Program-made: the position numbers and the translations under genes
Source: a virus
Virus record (IMG/VR): IMGVR_UViG_3300006845_000032
Span: 1 to 33,368 of that record
DNA: 33,368 nucleotides
Reading direction: 5' to 3' (one strand)
Notes under the pieces: model-generated
Told to the model about the DNA's origin: nothing
What the model saw: only the letters and a program-made list of their open reading frames with translations
The model's database searches: none
In this document: positions 8,376-16,805 of the stretch, piece by piece
Layout of the letters: the number at the start of each line of letters is the position of its first letter
How positions within the stretch are numbered: the stretch's first letter is position 1

Positions 8376-8546
8376 ATGAAGAAAAAGCGAAAAAAGTCGA
8401 CGAAGGGACTTAGCCGAAAGAAGATTCGGAAAGTACTTCACGAATATGCGAGCGGTTCTTTGCACAGTTCATCTGGGCAGAAAGTAACTAATCGGAAGCA
8501 AGCAGTTGCTATTGCTCTCAGTGAGGCTAGGAGACAGAAAAGGTGA
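8376..8546 (+). CDS. Small DUF6496-like basic protein
   Basis: 56 aa, very basic at the N terminus (MKKKRKKSTKGLSRKK). The body IRKVLHEYASGSLHSSSGQK and VTNRKQAVAIALSEAR matches the pattern I know for DUF6496, a small phage/bacterial family with KVMHEFKxGxLHSGSGxKVTxxKQAIAIALSEA. No function is established for that family. The gene is too short for many gene callers. It has no obvious SD: the ATG is preceded by TTCTAGCT, much like the TTTTAGCT before the adaptor ATG at 7516. The stop overlaps the next start (GTGA). Confidence 0.72.
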   Translation: MKKKRKKSTKGLSRKKIRKVLHEYASGSLHSSSGQKVTNRKQAVAIALSEARRQKR

Positions 8547-9220
8547 CCACTTTCACTAGAACGTGGAACTCCACGTATGAGGGCGATCCAGCGAACTCGC
8601 AAGCACTGAGTTTGGGAGCCCAGCGAATTCGTGAGTTCAAAGTGGATGCTAAGGAACGGGGGAATGTCGATCACTACTGGGGACAGGGAGCCCAGGACGG
8701 TCGCCATCGCTTTGTTTATCTGCCAATTCGGACTTCCACGCCAGCGCCGGTTACCGAGAATAGTTTGGACTTCTGTCCTCTCTATGTAATAAACACGGAT
8801 CCAGATGGAGATCTGAAGTTTCGACGGAAGAATAATACCGTAGTAACGCTGTCGCATGGCGAATTTCCTTTCCTGTTAACATCGGTTAATGATTGGCAAA
8901 AAGCGCAGCGATCCAAGCTAGTTACGTTGACTGACGCAGCTACCATAGCCATAGACGCAGAAGCTGCGAATATGTATAAGGTGACATTAGCGGGGAATCG
9001 AACTCTAGGATTGCCTACTAATCTAGCGGCGGGGTGGAATGCTCTTATATATGTTCGTCAAGATGGGACAGGTAATAGAACATTAGCCTACAACGCAAGT
9101 TGGAATTTTCCGCTGGGCATAGCTCCGATCCTTACGACTGCTGCAAATTCGGTTGACATTCTATCCGTAGCATATGATGGAACTACACTGGTTCTCATGC
9201 ACTCGAAGGACTTCAAGTGA
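8543..9220 (+). CDS. Tail fibre-like virion protein
   Basis: 225 aa, GTG start with AGGAG nine bases upstream, overlapping the DUF6496-like stop by four bases. The N-terminal half (TWNSTYEGDPANSQALSLGA, then the helix QRIREFKVDAKERGNVDHYW) resembles a short attachment region found on phage fibre proteins. The C-terminal half (MYKVTLAGNRTLGLPTNLAA, NALIYVRQDGTGNRTLAYN, SVDILSVAYDGTTLVLM) is a beta-rich module repeatedly seen in phage tail fibre proteins. I infer a trimeric fibre or fibre-connector component; the exact position in the virion is unknown. Confidence 0.65.
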   Translation: MTTFTRTWNSTYEGDPANSQALSLGAQRIREFKVDAKERGNVDHYWGQGAQDGRHRFVYLPIRTSTPAPVTENSLDFCPLYVINTDPDGDLKFRRKNNTVVTLSHGEFPFLLTSVNDWQKAQRSKLVTLTDAATIAIDAEAANMYKVTLAGNRTLGLPTNLAAGWNALIYVRQDGTGNRTLAYNASWNFPLGIAPILTTAANSVDILSVAYDGTTLVLMHSKDFK

Positions 9221-9948
9221 TACCCTTCGGTCCTGCTTTTGGTATGGCCGGACGGCGGTTCATCGAGTTTAATGTGACCGCCAACGATGACACACTAAAC
9301 GTAGCGACGCTAGTTGGTACGACCGCCGATGCACCGTTCATTCTATTTAATCTGAATGGGCACGACATTCTAACAACAAACACTACCCAGATTGCGATAA
9401 ACGCCAGCACAGTGAACGACTTCTGTGATCTAGTAATCGACTTTGAGGGAGGTAAAGCGAGAGCTCGAGGCGGAGATGGTGGCGATGGTGGCTGGGAGGA
9501 TGCAGATCCTACACAATTCTTCCCAGGTGGACCCGGAGGCGCTGGTGGAACAGCAATCTCGTTGGGCTGCAATACGAAAGCTGTCGGCCCTGGAGACGTG
9601 CTAGGAGGATTTGGCGGTGGCGGAGGTGGCGGATCACAAGTTGGAGCCGATGGATGCGGAGGAGGCGGTGGCGCTCCTTTGGGCCTTAAAGGAGTTAATC
9701 GCTCAATTGGAAACAATCCAGAACCTGCCGACGGTACCGATGCTACAGAGCTTGCTAATGGAGTTGGCGGAACAGCTAATGGCCTCAATGGAGGTAACGG
9801 TGGTGATGGAGGTGGTGCCCCACAAGACGGTGAAAATGGTGTACCTGCTCTCGGCGGAGACGCGGGAGCGAACGGCAAAGCGGTCGATCTAAACGGATTT
9901 ACTTGGACTACTTCGGGTGGACTAAACATCGTAGGAGCGGTGTCGTGA
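9217..9948 (+). CDS. Glycine-rich adhesin-like tail protein
   Basis: 243 aa, GTG start in a GTGA overlap. Residues 1-85 look like a beta-solenoid or shaft-cap domain (FNVTANDDTLNVATLVG; DILTTNTTQIAINAST). Residues 86 to about 225 are strongly glycine-rich, with runs such as GGFGGGGGGGSQVGADGCG and GGNGGDGGGAPQDGENG. The composition recalls the polyglycine-helix bundle of T-even gp38 adhesins and other Gly-rich receptor-binding tips. I infer a receptor-binding or fibre-tip protein. A long antisense frame across it is a by-product of Gly codons reading as Pro. Overlaps the next gene by four bases. Confidence 0.65.
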   Translation: MIPFGPAFGMAGRRFIEFNVTANDDTLNVATLVGTTADAPFILFNLNGHDILTTNTTQIAINASTVNDFCDLVIDFEGGKARARGGDGGDGGWEDADPTQFFPGGPGGAGGTAISLGCNTKAVGPGDVLGGFGGGGGGGSQVGADGCGGGGGAPLGLKGVNRSIGNNPEPADGTDATELANGVGGTANGLNGGNGGDGGGAPQDGENGVPALGGDAGANGKAVDLNGFTWTTSGGLNIVGAVS

Positions 9949-10292
9949 CTATTGCGTCTACCAGTAACTTTCCGACTTTCAAGATTCAGCCTCGTGGCCG
10001 CTCGATGGAGGCGTTCAAAGATCTGCAACAACTATGTCGACAGATCGAAAAGCTTCGGGATGAACTATATAAGAAGATCAACCAACTAGACAGCGGTGGA
10101 ATTGGCTCTGTCTACACAGATGAGAATGCGCAAGATGCAGTGGGGGGAATTCTCACTAATAGTGCTACTATCGGATTTGTCTACGACGATGCTAGTAATA
10201 CTATTAGTGCGGATTTCCTAGCTATCGAGAATCGAACGAGCGATCCGAGTTCGCCAATAACTGGACAGATTTGGCTCCGGACTGACCTCTAA
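9945..10292 (+). CDS. Short tail fibre-associated protein with coiled coil
   Basis: 115 aa. The frame is open from 9903 (TTG), but GTG at 9945 is preferred because it overlaps the upstream stop by four bases (GTGA), as its neighbours do. The product has an N-terminal linker, a coiled-coil segment (MEAFKDLQQLCRQIEKLRDE), a beta region (ENAQDAVGGILTNSATIGF), and the ending RTSDPSSPITGQIWLRTDL. That ending matches the 'DPxSPxxGQIWxxT' motif common at fibre domain junctions. Likely a connector or fibre subunit; which partner it joins is unknown. Confidence 0.55.
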   Translation: MTIASTSNFPTFKIQPRGRSMEAFKDLQQLCRQIEKLRDELYKKINQLDSGGIGSVYTDENAQDAVGGILTNSATIGFVYDDASNTISADFLAIENRTSDPSSPITGQIWLRTDL

Positions 10293-11023
10293 TGGCTATT
10301 ACTGTCACTCAGCGCGGGGCACTCAATACAACGACTAACATCGTTGCGAGTGGTACTTCGACCATCGCGAGTGTTGTATTAACGAGCGGACGTGTCTATA
10401 TCGCTTGTGTGCATCTTGCCACTTCTGCCGGATCACCCCCTGCCGTTGTCTCGATAGCAGGAACCGGATTGTCGATGTCGAAGCGAACGACGACTGGCGA
10501 TTCTGAAGTGCTCGGAGTCAAAAGGAACGAGCTGTGGTACGGAATCTGTACCGCATCTGGCACGGTCACAATAACTATGACCATTAACGCCGTCGCCTGT
10601 ACTCTTTCGGATTGGGATATTTACGAGCTAGATGGCTGCAAAACGAGTGGCACGAATGGAGCGGATGCAATCGTGCAGGCAGTTTGCGATACCTCGGGTG
10701 CCGCACTTCTTCTTAACATGACTCTTGCAGCATTTGCAGATTCAGGTAATCGCCCATTCGCTTTTTGTGTCCATGGAGCTCCTGAGGCGACCACTCATGA
10801 TTCTGGGGGCGGCTATACCGAACTTCTCGACGCGAACCACATTTCTCCGGATACCGGAGTCTGCATACAGTGGCATTCCTCGAGTGCTGATACAGCTCCT
10901 GGTTTCTCATGGGCGACAAGCAGCGCTCCCCTAGGCATTGCAATTGAGATTGCGATTGCAGCTGCTGCTGGTGGACAGCCAGTTCGATCTATTCATCAGT
11001 ACAGAATGAGACGAGCAGCGTAA
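10292..11023 (+). CDS. Beta-rich virion protein, probably tail-associated
   Basis: 243 aa, coupled to its neighbours by TAATG overlaps at both ends. It is a single Thr/Ser/Val/Ala-rich, probably jelly-roll-like domain (VVLTSGRVYIACVHLATSAG; ELWYGICTASGTVTITMTIN; CTLSDWDIYELDGC) ending in a basic tail (VRSIHQYRMRRAA). This pattern is frequent in phage structural genes between fibre genes. No enzymatic motif is visible. I assign it to the tail/fibre group from position and composition only. Confidence 0.5.
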   Translation: MAITVTQRGALNTTTNIVASGTSTIASVVLTSGRVYIACVHLATSAGSPPAVVSIAGTGLSMSKRTTTGDSEVLGVKRNELWYGICTASGTVTITMTINAVACTLSDWDIYELDGCKTSGTNGADAIVQAVCDTSGAALLLNMTLAAFADSGNRPFAFCVHGAPEATTHDSGGGYTELLDANHISPDTGVCIQWHSSSADTAPGFSWATSSAPLGIAIEIAIAAAAGGQPVRSIHQYRMRRAA

Positions 11024-12897
11024 TGGCCTTCCTAAAACAAAGCACTGCGGTTACAGTTCTTCTCGGACCTTTCGTCGATAAGACGGATGGTGTGACAGAA
11101 GAAACCGGCCTCGCTTCGACAGGCACCGAACTTAGTAAGGCCGGGGGTGCCTTCGCGGCGGGGCCGACTCTTGGAACGCATGATTCTGATGGCTGGTATC
11201 CTGTCGCCTTAACAACAACTCACACTAACACTCTAGGCGCGCTTGTAATAAAGGTTCACGATTCTGCAACTCATCTGCCTGTCTGGCAGGAGCACATGGT
11301 TCTCACGGCCAACGTCTACGATTCGTTGGTTGGCGGAACCGATGTTCTCGACGTTTCGACTACGCAGTTCAACGGAAGTGCAGTTGTTCAGAGCGGTGGT
11401 CGGCCTGAAGTAAATATGACCCACATCGCTGGCGCAGCAGTGTCTACTTCTACTGCACAACTAGGCGTGAATGCGGTTCAAGCAGGGGGCACTGCTTGGG
11501 GCTCCGGTGCTATCACAGCGGCATCTATCGCAACAGGAGCGGTGGATGCGGACGCTTTAGCGGCCGATGCAGTGACAGAGATTTGGGCCGGTTCTACTGC
11601 TCCTTCGGCAGCAACAATAGCCGATTCGGTGTGGGATGAAGACGCAACGGGCCATCAGACAACTGGAACATTCGGACAGGCCATCGGAGATCCAGGTGCC
11701 GATACCGATACGATTTGGTCACTCGTAAATGCCAATCTCGATGCGACCGTTTCCAGTCGAGCGACACAAACTAGTGTTAACACAATCGACGATTTCCTCG
11801 ACACTGAGATAGCTGCGATAAAGGCGGTGACCGATGCACTACCCAACGCGGGCGCGCTTACCACGATACAAGCTGATCTTGATAACATCCAGACTCGACT
11901 TCCCACTGCACTTGTGGGTGGCAGAATGGACTCCAGCGTCGGAGCTATGGCAGCGGATACCCTTACCGCCTCCGCCCTCGCAGCAGACGCGGTCACAGAG
12001 ATTTGGGCTGGTTCCACTGCTCCGTCGTCTGCTACGATTGCAGGCGCCGTATGGGATATGGACGCGACTGGTCATCAAACTCAGGGAACTTTTGGACAAG
12101 TGCTCGGTGACAGTGGCGCGGATACTGACACAATCTGGGGGCTAGTCAATACTAATCTCAATGCGACAGTTTCGTCTCGAGCCTCGCAGACGAGCGTAGA
12201 CACAGTTGATGACTTTCTCGATACTGAAATTGCGGCAATTAAGGCGGTTACAGACGCTCTGCCGAATGGAGGTGCGCTGACAACGATTCAAGCCGATCTG
12301 GACAACATTCAGACTAGGCTACCTGCGGCGCTGGTAGGTGGCCGAATTGATGCTAGTGTAGGGGCGATGGCAGCCGACACTCTCACCGCCTCTGCACTAG
12401 CGACTGATGCAGTAACGGAGATTTGGGCTGCTTCGACGGCGGGAAGTCAGGCGAGCGTAGATGCTGTTAAGGCGGTTGTCGATGCTATTCTCGTCGACAC
12501 GACGGAGATAGGCGTAGCAGGAGCCGGTCTCACGAATATCAATCTTCCGAATCAAACAATGGACATAACTGGCGATTTGATCGGAAACGTGACTGGTAGT
12601 GTGGGTAGTGTTACCGGAGATGTAGGAGGAGTAGCTGCAAATGGTATAACTGCAACTTCACTAGACGCAAGCGTAGGAATCGAACTGGCGGACGCGCTAC
12701 TGAAACGTGACATGAGTTCTGTGTCAGGCGAAGCAGCGCGTTCGCCTCTCAATGCGCTACGGTTCCTTCGGAATAAATGGTCAATAGCGGCTGGTACGCT
12801 AACGGTAACTGAAGAGGACGATACTACAACCGCATGGACTGCGGCGCTGACAACTAGTGCGGGGGCTGATCCTATTATAGCGACAGACCCGACATGA
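11023..12897 (+). CDS. Tail fibre-like protein with 140-residue tandem repeats
   Basis: 624 aa, ATG in a TAATG overlap. N-terminal domain (about residues 1-110, GPFVDKTDGVTEETGLASTG to HMVLTANVYDSLV) resembles phage fibre attachment domains. Two complete 140-residue repeats (about 187-326 and 327-466) and the start of a third follow, each beginning near DAVTEIWA and containing a helical segment (TQTSVNTIDDFLDTEIAAIK, then LTTIQADLDNIQTRLP). The C-terminal part (GDLIGNVTGSVGSVTGDVGG) is a Gly-Val repeat of the kind that ends many fibre shafts, before a small terminal domain (FLRNKWSIAAGTLTVTEEDD). I infer a long trimeric fibre whose length is set by the repeats. Receptor unknown. Confidence 0.65.
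   Translation: MAFLKQSTAVTVLLGPFVDKTDGVTEETGLASTGTELSKAGGAFAAGPTLGTHDSDGWYPVALTTTHTNTLGALVIKVHDSATHLPVWQEHMVLTANVYDSLVGGTDVLDVSTTQFNGSAVVQSGGRPEVNMTHIAGAAVSTSTAQLGVNAVQAGGTAWGSGAITAASIATGAVDADALAADAVTEIWAGSTAPSAATIADSVWDEDATGHQTTGTFGQAIGDPGADTDTIWSLVNANLDATVSSRATQTSVNTIDDFLDTEIAAIKAVTDALPNAGALTTIQADLDNIQTRLPTALVGGRMDSSVGAMAADTLTASALAADAVTEIWAGSTAPSSATIAGAVWDMDATGHQTQGTFGQVLGDSGADTDTIWGLVNTNLNATVSSRASQTSVDTVDDFLDTEIAAIKAVTDALPNGGALTTIQADLDNIQTRLPAALVGGRIDASVGAMAADTLTASALATDAVTEIWAASTAGSQASVDAVKAVVDAILVDTTEIGVAGAGLTNINLPNQTMDITGDLIGNVTGSVGSVTGDVGGVAANGITATSLDASVGIELADALLKRDMSSVSGEAARSPLNALRFLRNKWSIAAGTLTVTEEDDTTTAWTAALTTSAGADPIIATDPT
11581..12420 (+). repeat. Two in-frame 420-bp repeats inside a fibre gene
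   Basis: ATTTGGGC recurs at 11581, 12001 and 12421, exactly 420 bp (140 codons) apart. The two complete units are almost the same protein but differ at many third codon positions, for example GATAACATCCAGACTCGA in one and GACAACATTCAGACTAGG in the other. The third unit diverges after about 10 codons. Confidence 0.88.
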
Positions 12898-12898
12898 T

Positions 12899-13234
12899 AT
12901 GGCTCAGCATAGTCCTCCCACCCTCCTTCCACGTGGCAGTGTTCCTCTTGTCAATCCAGGAGTACGGGGCTTCCCTTGGCTTCTCTACGGCACTGGTACT
13001 CCATCAGGTCTCTTTCCAACTCAATACGCCGGATTACGCTATTTCAAGGGAACAGTACGAGAACTGTGTCTTGTTGCCGAAGGTGATGCTCCAACGGGAA
13101 TGGGCGGAGTCTGGAAGATTCGCAAGGGGGGAGTTGACTACGCAGTTTACCTCGTGGAAACCTCTGATCCAAACGCAAGTCACGTTAGAGTGCAAACGAC
13201 TACGGGCATTAAAGCTGCTCGGTTAAAGACGTAA
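12899..13234 (+). CDS. Small virion-region protein
   Basis: 111 aa, ATG two bases after the stop of the fibre gene; its own stop shares a base with the next ATG (TAATG). Not recognised. The N terminus is Pro/Gly-rich (PPTLLPRGSVPLVNPGVRG) and the body is a small beta domain (LVAEGDAPTGMGGVWKIRKG, GVDYAVYLVETSDPNASHV). A competing frame starting at 12894 covers the same bases, but this frame fits the gene spacing and looks more protein-like. A structural or chaperone role next to the nozzle gene is inference. Confidence 0.55.
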   Translation: MAQHSPPTLLPRGSVPLVNPGVRGFPWLLYGTGTPSGLFPTQYAGLRYFKGTVRELCLVAEGDAPTGMGGVWKIRKGGVDYAVYLVETSDPNASHVRVQTTTGIKAARLKT

Positions 13235-14868
13235 TGGATAACATAGAACGAGAATCCTACCGAATCAAGAAGTCTCCAGGGTTTCTGGAAGGCCAGAATT
13301 CGGCTGTCGACGCTTCGGTTATCAAAGAAAGCGAAGCGGCACTCCTAAGCAATGTTAGGTGGAAAAGAGGGAAGTGGATTCGTGATACTGGTGGGCCGGC
13401 TGTCGTAAATGCTTCCGACGTAGTGGTGGAGTTCAGCGGCTTTCCACAGGCTATCATCGAGCATAGACTCCAAACCGGAATTATCGAAACCATCCTTATC
13501 ACTACCAACACTGCTTATCGGTTAGTTGGAGAGAACTGGAATCAGCTGCTGAATGGTGCCGGGGCTGCGCTCGTGTTGTCGGGGGAAATCGACAAGCGGG
13601 TTACATGGGCATCAGCTCCGTGGGATGATCGACTAGTATTCACCAACCAGATAGATGTGGTCCAATACTATTCACCAACTGACAACAGAGTTAGAACGCT
13701 GAATAGTTTGGCCGCTTCTCTGCCGGCGAATATCAAGGCTGCTGCAGTATGCGTATTCGATGCGAGCATATTCCTCCTGGGAACGGAAGAGAACGGGAGC
13801 GATTTCCCTCAGCGGGCAAGATGGCATGCGAAGGGCGACACAACGGCTTGGACTACCCTGGACGCGGGATTCCAAGATTTTCTGGAGATTCCGGACCCGA
13901 TAGTAACGGGAAAGAAGCTTGGCCCGTATCTAGCTATATACCGAACAAGAACTATTACGAGAGGGGAAGTAGTTACAGCCGACGATCGGAGGTTCCACTT
14001 CGAAGATGCAGTGGTCAACGCCCCGGTATTGTCAGCCCAAGCGGTTGTGGATGTTCAGGATGTTCACTATGTCTTTGGAGCAAACGACTTCTTTATCTAT
14101 CGCGGTGGAGTTGATGTAGATAATAGCTTTGCAGTGAAGGTTAAGGATGAGATATTCGAGGAGATAGATCCAGATTTCTATGGTGCTTGCTATTCGTATT
14201 ACGACAAAACACTGAAGGAAGTTTGGTTCCTTTATCCTTTCACTACGATCGAGTTGGACGATGGAATTTCGGCAGTCCAAGAGTTCAACACCTATCGGAT
14301 GTATCGCTATCATCTACTTTCAACAGCTTGGTCGAGACGGCTATTCGAGCAGAAGCACATCCATGCTATTGGCTCGACAGCTTCGGTTACAGGAGCTAAT
14401 CTAACGTGGGACGCTGCCGAGGGAACGTGGGCTCAGCAGGTTATCAGTTGGAACGATGTGGTGCTTCTCGAGGGCTCGCCAACGGTCTATCTGGGCTACA
14501 TAGACGTACCAGACACGAACTCAACTAAGCTCGAAAGATATGACTATTTCAGTCCGACGGACGCCGGTACCGACATTCTACCCGAAATTCACTCGAAAGT
14601 ATTCGAAGATGAGTTGGGCTTCGAGCTGACATTTGACAGCTTAGACTATCAATTCCAAGGTGGGGATCACCATGTTTCTATCGTCGGTCTAAATAGCGAG
14701 ATTCTAGGCTTCAGTGTTGACACGAGCCTGGCTACTTACAGTTTTCCGATCAATCGTGTCGATGGACAAGTGACAGATAAGGTTCTGCAGATTCACTGGA
14801 TCGGCGAAGGCGAGGGATTTGTTCTCGGCCGGTTCGCCTTCCGCTACTCTATTGAGACGGAGTTCTAG
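13234..14868 (+). CDS. Probable tail nozzle/stabilisation protein (beta-propeller-like)
   Basis: 544 aa, TAATG-coupled. The sequence is a series of short beta blades (RLQTGIIETILITTNTAYRL; RVTWASAPWDDRLVFTNQID; VCVFDASIFLLGTEENG; DVQDVHYVFGANDFFIYRG; YYDKTLKEVWFLYPF) of the kind seen in podovirus nozzle or tail-stabilisation proteins (T7 gp12, P22 gp10). The opening segment (SPGFLEGQNSAVDASVIKES) resembles the N-terminal strand with which these proteins grip the adaptor. Its place before the internal-protein genes fits. It would form the tube tip through which DNA leaves the virion. Fairly confident about fold class; the family assignment would need a profile search. Confidence 0.62.
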   Translation: MDNIERESYRIKKSPGFLEGQNSAVDASVIKESEAALLSNVRWKRGKWIRDTGGPAVVNASDVVVEFSGFPQAIIEHRLQTGIIETILITTNTAYRLVGENWNQLLNGAGAALVLSGEIDKRVTWASAPWDDRLVFTNQIDVVQYYSPTDNRVRTLNSLAASLPANIKAAAVCVFDASIFLLGTEENGSDFPQRARWHAKGDTTAWTTLDAGFQDFLEIPDPIVTGKKLGPYLAIYRTRTITRGEVVTADDRRFHFEDAVVNAPVLSAQAVVDVQDVHYVFGANDFFIYRGGVDVDNSFAVKVKDEIFEEIDPDFYGACYSYYDKTLKEVWFLYPFTTIELDDGISAVQEFNTYRMYRYHLLSTAWSRRLFEQKHIHAIGSTASVTGANLTWDAAEGTWAQQVISWNDVVLLEGSPTVYLGYIDVPDTNSTKLERYDYFSPTDAGTDILPEIHSKVFEDELGFELTFDSLDYQFQGGDHHVSIVGLNSEILGFSVDTSLATYSFPINRVDGQVTDKVLQIHWIGEGEGFVLGRFAFRYSIETEF

Positions 14869-14870
14869 CG

Positions 14871-15719
14871 ATGGGCTTCAATTTAGGCGACTTTCTATTT
14901 GGCTCTGAGCCGAAACTAGAAACTCAGCAGCTATCTACTCTGACTCCGAAACAGGGTACCTCGCTGAATGATCTTCTGAACTGGTTCACTCAACAGGGTG
15001 GAGCAGGAGCTACGCCAACAGCTTATGGTGGTAATCTAACTTCGAAAACCTCCAACTTAGAGAATCTAAGTCTAGCTGCTCTCGAGCAGTTTGCTATGCA
15101 ACAAGCCGGTGGTGGTTCTGATCTTCAGAAGACAACCGAGAGTACGCTGCAAGATCTGTTGAGTGGTAAATCTTCGGATGTTTCGTCCTTCTTTCAGACA
15201 AACATAGAAGATCCTGCCCTCAAGAGCTTTCAAGAGAAAGTACTTCCTGGCATCTCGAGAAGCTATGGCGGATCGGACTTTTTCAGCTCTTCGAGGATGG
15301 ATACCGACAGGATGGCCCAGCAGGAGCTTATCGACAGCTTGACGAGATCGCGCTCGGATGTTGAGTTGAAGGCTAGGGAAAGCGCGCTCGATAGATCGCT
15401 CGGCGCAGCCGGTCTAGTCAACCCTTATTTGTCCGGTCGAACTGGCGATCTGATGCAAGCTATGGCCGCAGGTGGAATTCCGAGGAGTGTGGAAGAGGGG
15501 AATATAGCCCGCCAGTATGGAGAGTTTCAGAGACAGGAGGAAGAGAAGAATAGAAGAGTTTCGGAGATTCTAGCCGCTCTGGGTGTGACGGGAGTTGAGA
15601 ATATCGGTGCAGCTTTGCCGGGAGCTCCGGGATTTATCACAGAACTTATTGGCGCGTTTATGGGCGGTGGTGGATCATTCAGAGCGAGCCCAGGTGCAGC
15701 CTCTAAGGATGGAAAGTAA
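14871..15719 (+). CDS. Probable internal virion (ejection) protein
   Basis: 282 aa. Rich in Gly, Ser, Gln and Leu, mostly helical with low-complexity joints (GFNLGDFLFGSEPKLETQQL; ISRSYGGSDFFSSSRMDTD; QRQEEEKNRRVSEILAALG), ending in a hydrophobic Gly/Ala segment (GAALPGAPGFITELIGAFMG) that could insert into or cross a membrane. This composition, and a position right after the nozzle gene and before two long helical proteins, is the usual arrangement of podovirus ejection proteins. These leave the capsid with the DNA and build a channel through the cell envelope. Assigned by context and composition. Confidence 0.5.
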   Translation: MGFNLGDFLFGSEPKLETQQLSTLTPKQGTSLNDLLNWFTQQGGAGATPTAYGGNLTSKTSNLENLSLAALEQFAMQQAGGGSDLQKTTESTLQDLLSGKSSDVSSFFQTNIEDPALKSFQEKVLPGISRSYGGSDFFSSSRMDTDRMAQQELIDSLTRSRSDVELKARESALDRSLGAAGLVNPYLSGRTGDLMQAMAAGGIPRSVEEGNIARQYGEFQRQEEEKNRRVSEILAALGVTGVENIGAALPGAPGFITELIGAFMGGGGSFRASPGAASKDGK

Positions 15720-16805
15720 ATGGCTACCATAGTAAAACTCGATCCCGATGAGAGGGCTGGTAATCTCGGGAAGAGCATTGGCCAGGGTTTGGGGGACTAC
15801 TTCTCTAGGAAAGAAAAAGAGGAAAGAGCCAAAGAATTTCAAAAGGCTGTAGTGATTATTTCTGATCCTAAGAAATCACCCTCCGAGAGAGCCTCTGCCA
15901 TAGCTGGAATCCCTTCCTCCGTTTGGGAGGATCCAAAATCTGCAGCTGCTCTTCTAGGTGTTCTGGGTACCCAACAGGAGGCAGCAAAACAGGAGACAGA
16001 GGCTGAACTTGGTGGACGACACGCTACAGTTGAGGAAAGAGGAGCTACAACAGGAGAGAAGACGCAAGAGGAAACTGGTAGACATAACACAGCTGCGGAG
16101 TTGCTTCAAGGTATTCAAACTTCCCAGGACTGGGATAAATTTATCGAGGAAGCAAAGATTCAGAGAGAAAAGATGCGTTCGGAGGAGGGAATCGCAGCTG
16201 GGCATGATATAACTGCTTTGAATGTTGCAGGTATTAGAGCCGGTGCTAAGGATGATAAGGGAACGCTAGCACGAGAAAAGTTCACGAGTCACGAACTAGA
16301 ACTGGCTGCCAAAGGTATAGATGATATCTTCAATACCTACAAAGCGGCCGGTATGGTGCAGGTTATTGAAAGTCCTGTTTTCCGAACTGCTGTTTCGGAT
16401 GCAAAGGTTACTTCTAGCTCTCTAGTTCAGAAAGGCATCATACATACTGATGCTGCTGCTATGGGCATTCCCAGAACCATTAACGACACACTTAATGGTA
16501 TACAGATACTGACGGAGACGGAGCCAGATAGGATGGCACCGAATTTAGGAGAGGATGCTGCAAAACTTCGCTCAGAATTTCAGAATCAGATCGGTGTAGC
16601 CGCAAAAGATTGGAACGAAGAATATCTACCTAGACTCGCAACTAAGCCTTTGGAAGAATTTAATCCTGCTGATACGGATACAGTCTATCAGTATGCTCCT
16701 CAGCGAAAGGATGGTTCTTCCCGTCCTCCTGCTTATTTCGTCGTTGTCGATGGCGACGTAATTCCAATCTCTCCGAATTTGGCTAAGAAGTACGGTAACT
16801 TCTAA
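15720..16805 (+). CDS. Probable internal virion protein
   Basis: 361 aa, directly abutting the previous gene and TAATG-coupled to the next. Strongly helical and charged (SRKEKEERAKEFQKAVVIIS; QEAAKQETEAELGGRHATVE; WDKFIEEAKIQREKMRSEEG), with a more globular C-terminal third (RMAPNLGEDAAKLRSEFQNQ; YQYAPQRKDGSSRPPAYFVV). No catalytic motif seen. Coiled-coil-rich proteins in this position are typical internal core or ejection components. I assign that role by context only. Confidence 0.5.
   Translation: MATIVKLDPDERAGNLGKSIGQGLGDYFSRKEKEERAKEFQKAVVIISDPKKSPSERASAIAGIPSSVWEDPKSAAALLGVLGTQQEAAKQETEAELGGRHATVEERGATTGEKTQEETGRHNTAAELLQGIQTSQDWDKFIEEAKIQREKMRSEEGIAAGHDITALNVAGIRAGAKDDKGTLAREKFTSHELELAAKGIDDIFNTYKAAGMVQVIESPVFRTAVSDAKVTSSSLVQKGIIHTDAAAMGIPRTINDTLNGIQILTETEPDRMAPNLGEDAAKLRSEFQNQIGVAAKDWNEEYLPRLATKPLEEFNPADTDTVYQYAPQRKDGSSRPPAYFVVVDGDVIPISPNLAKKYGNF

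Noticed and set aside
9213-10031. Long open frame on the minus strand (272 codons), Pro-rich
   Set aside because: It is the antisense of the glycine-rich adhesin: Gly codons read as Pro on the other strand and lack stops. It would overlap three well-spaced genes.
11581-12430. CRISPR-like or integrated repeat array
   Set aside because: Repeats are 420 bp, in frame, coding, and differ synonymously; there are no short identical repeats with unique spacers.
12894-13226. Plus-strand frame competing with the 111-aa gene at 12899-13234
   Set aside because: It starts before the upstream stop, does not couple to the next gene, and its composition is less protein-like than the other frame, which joins the next gene by TAATG.
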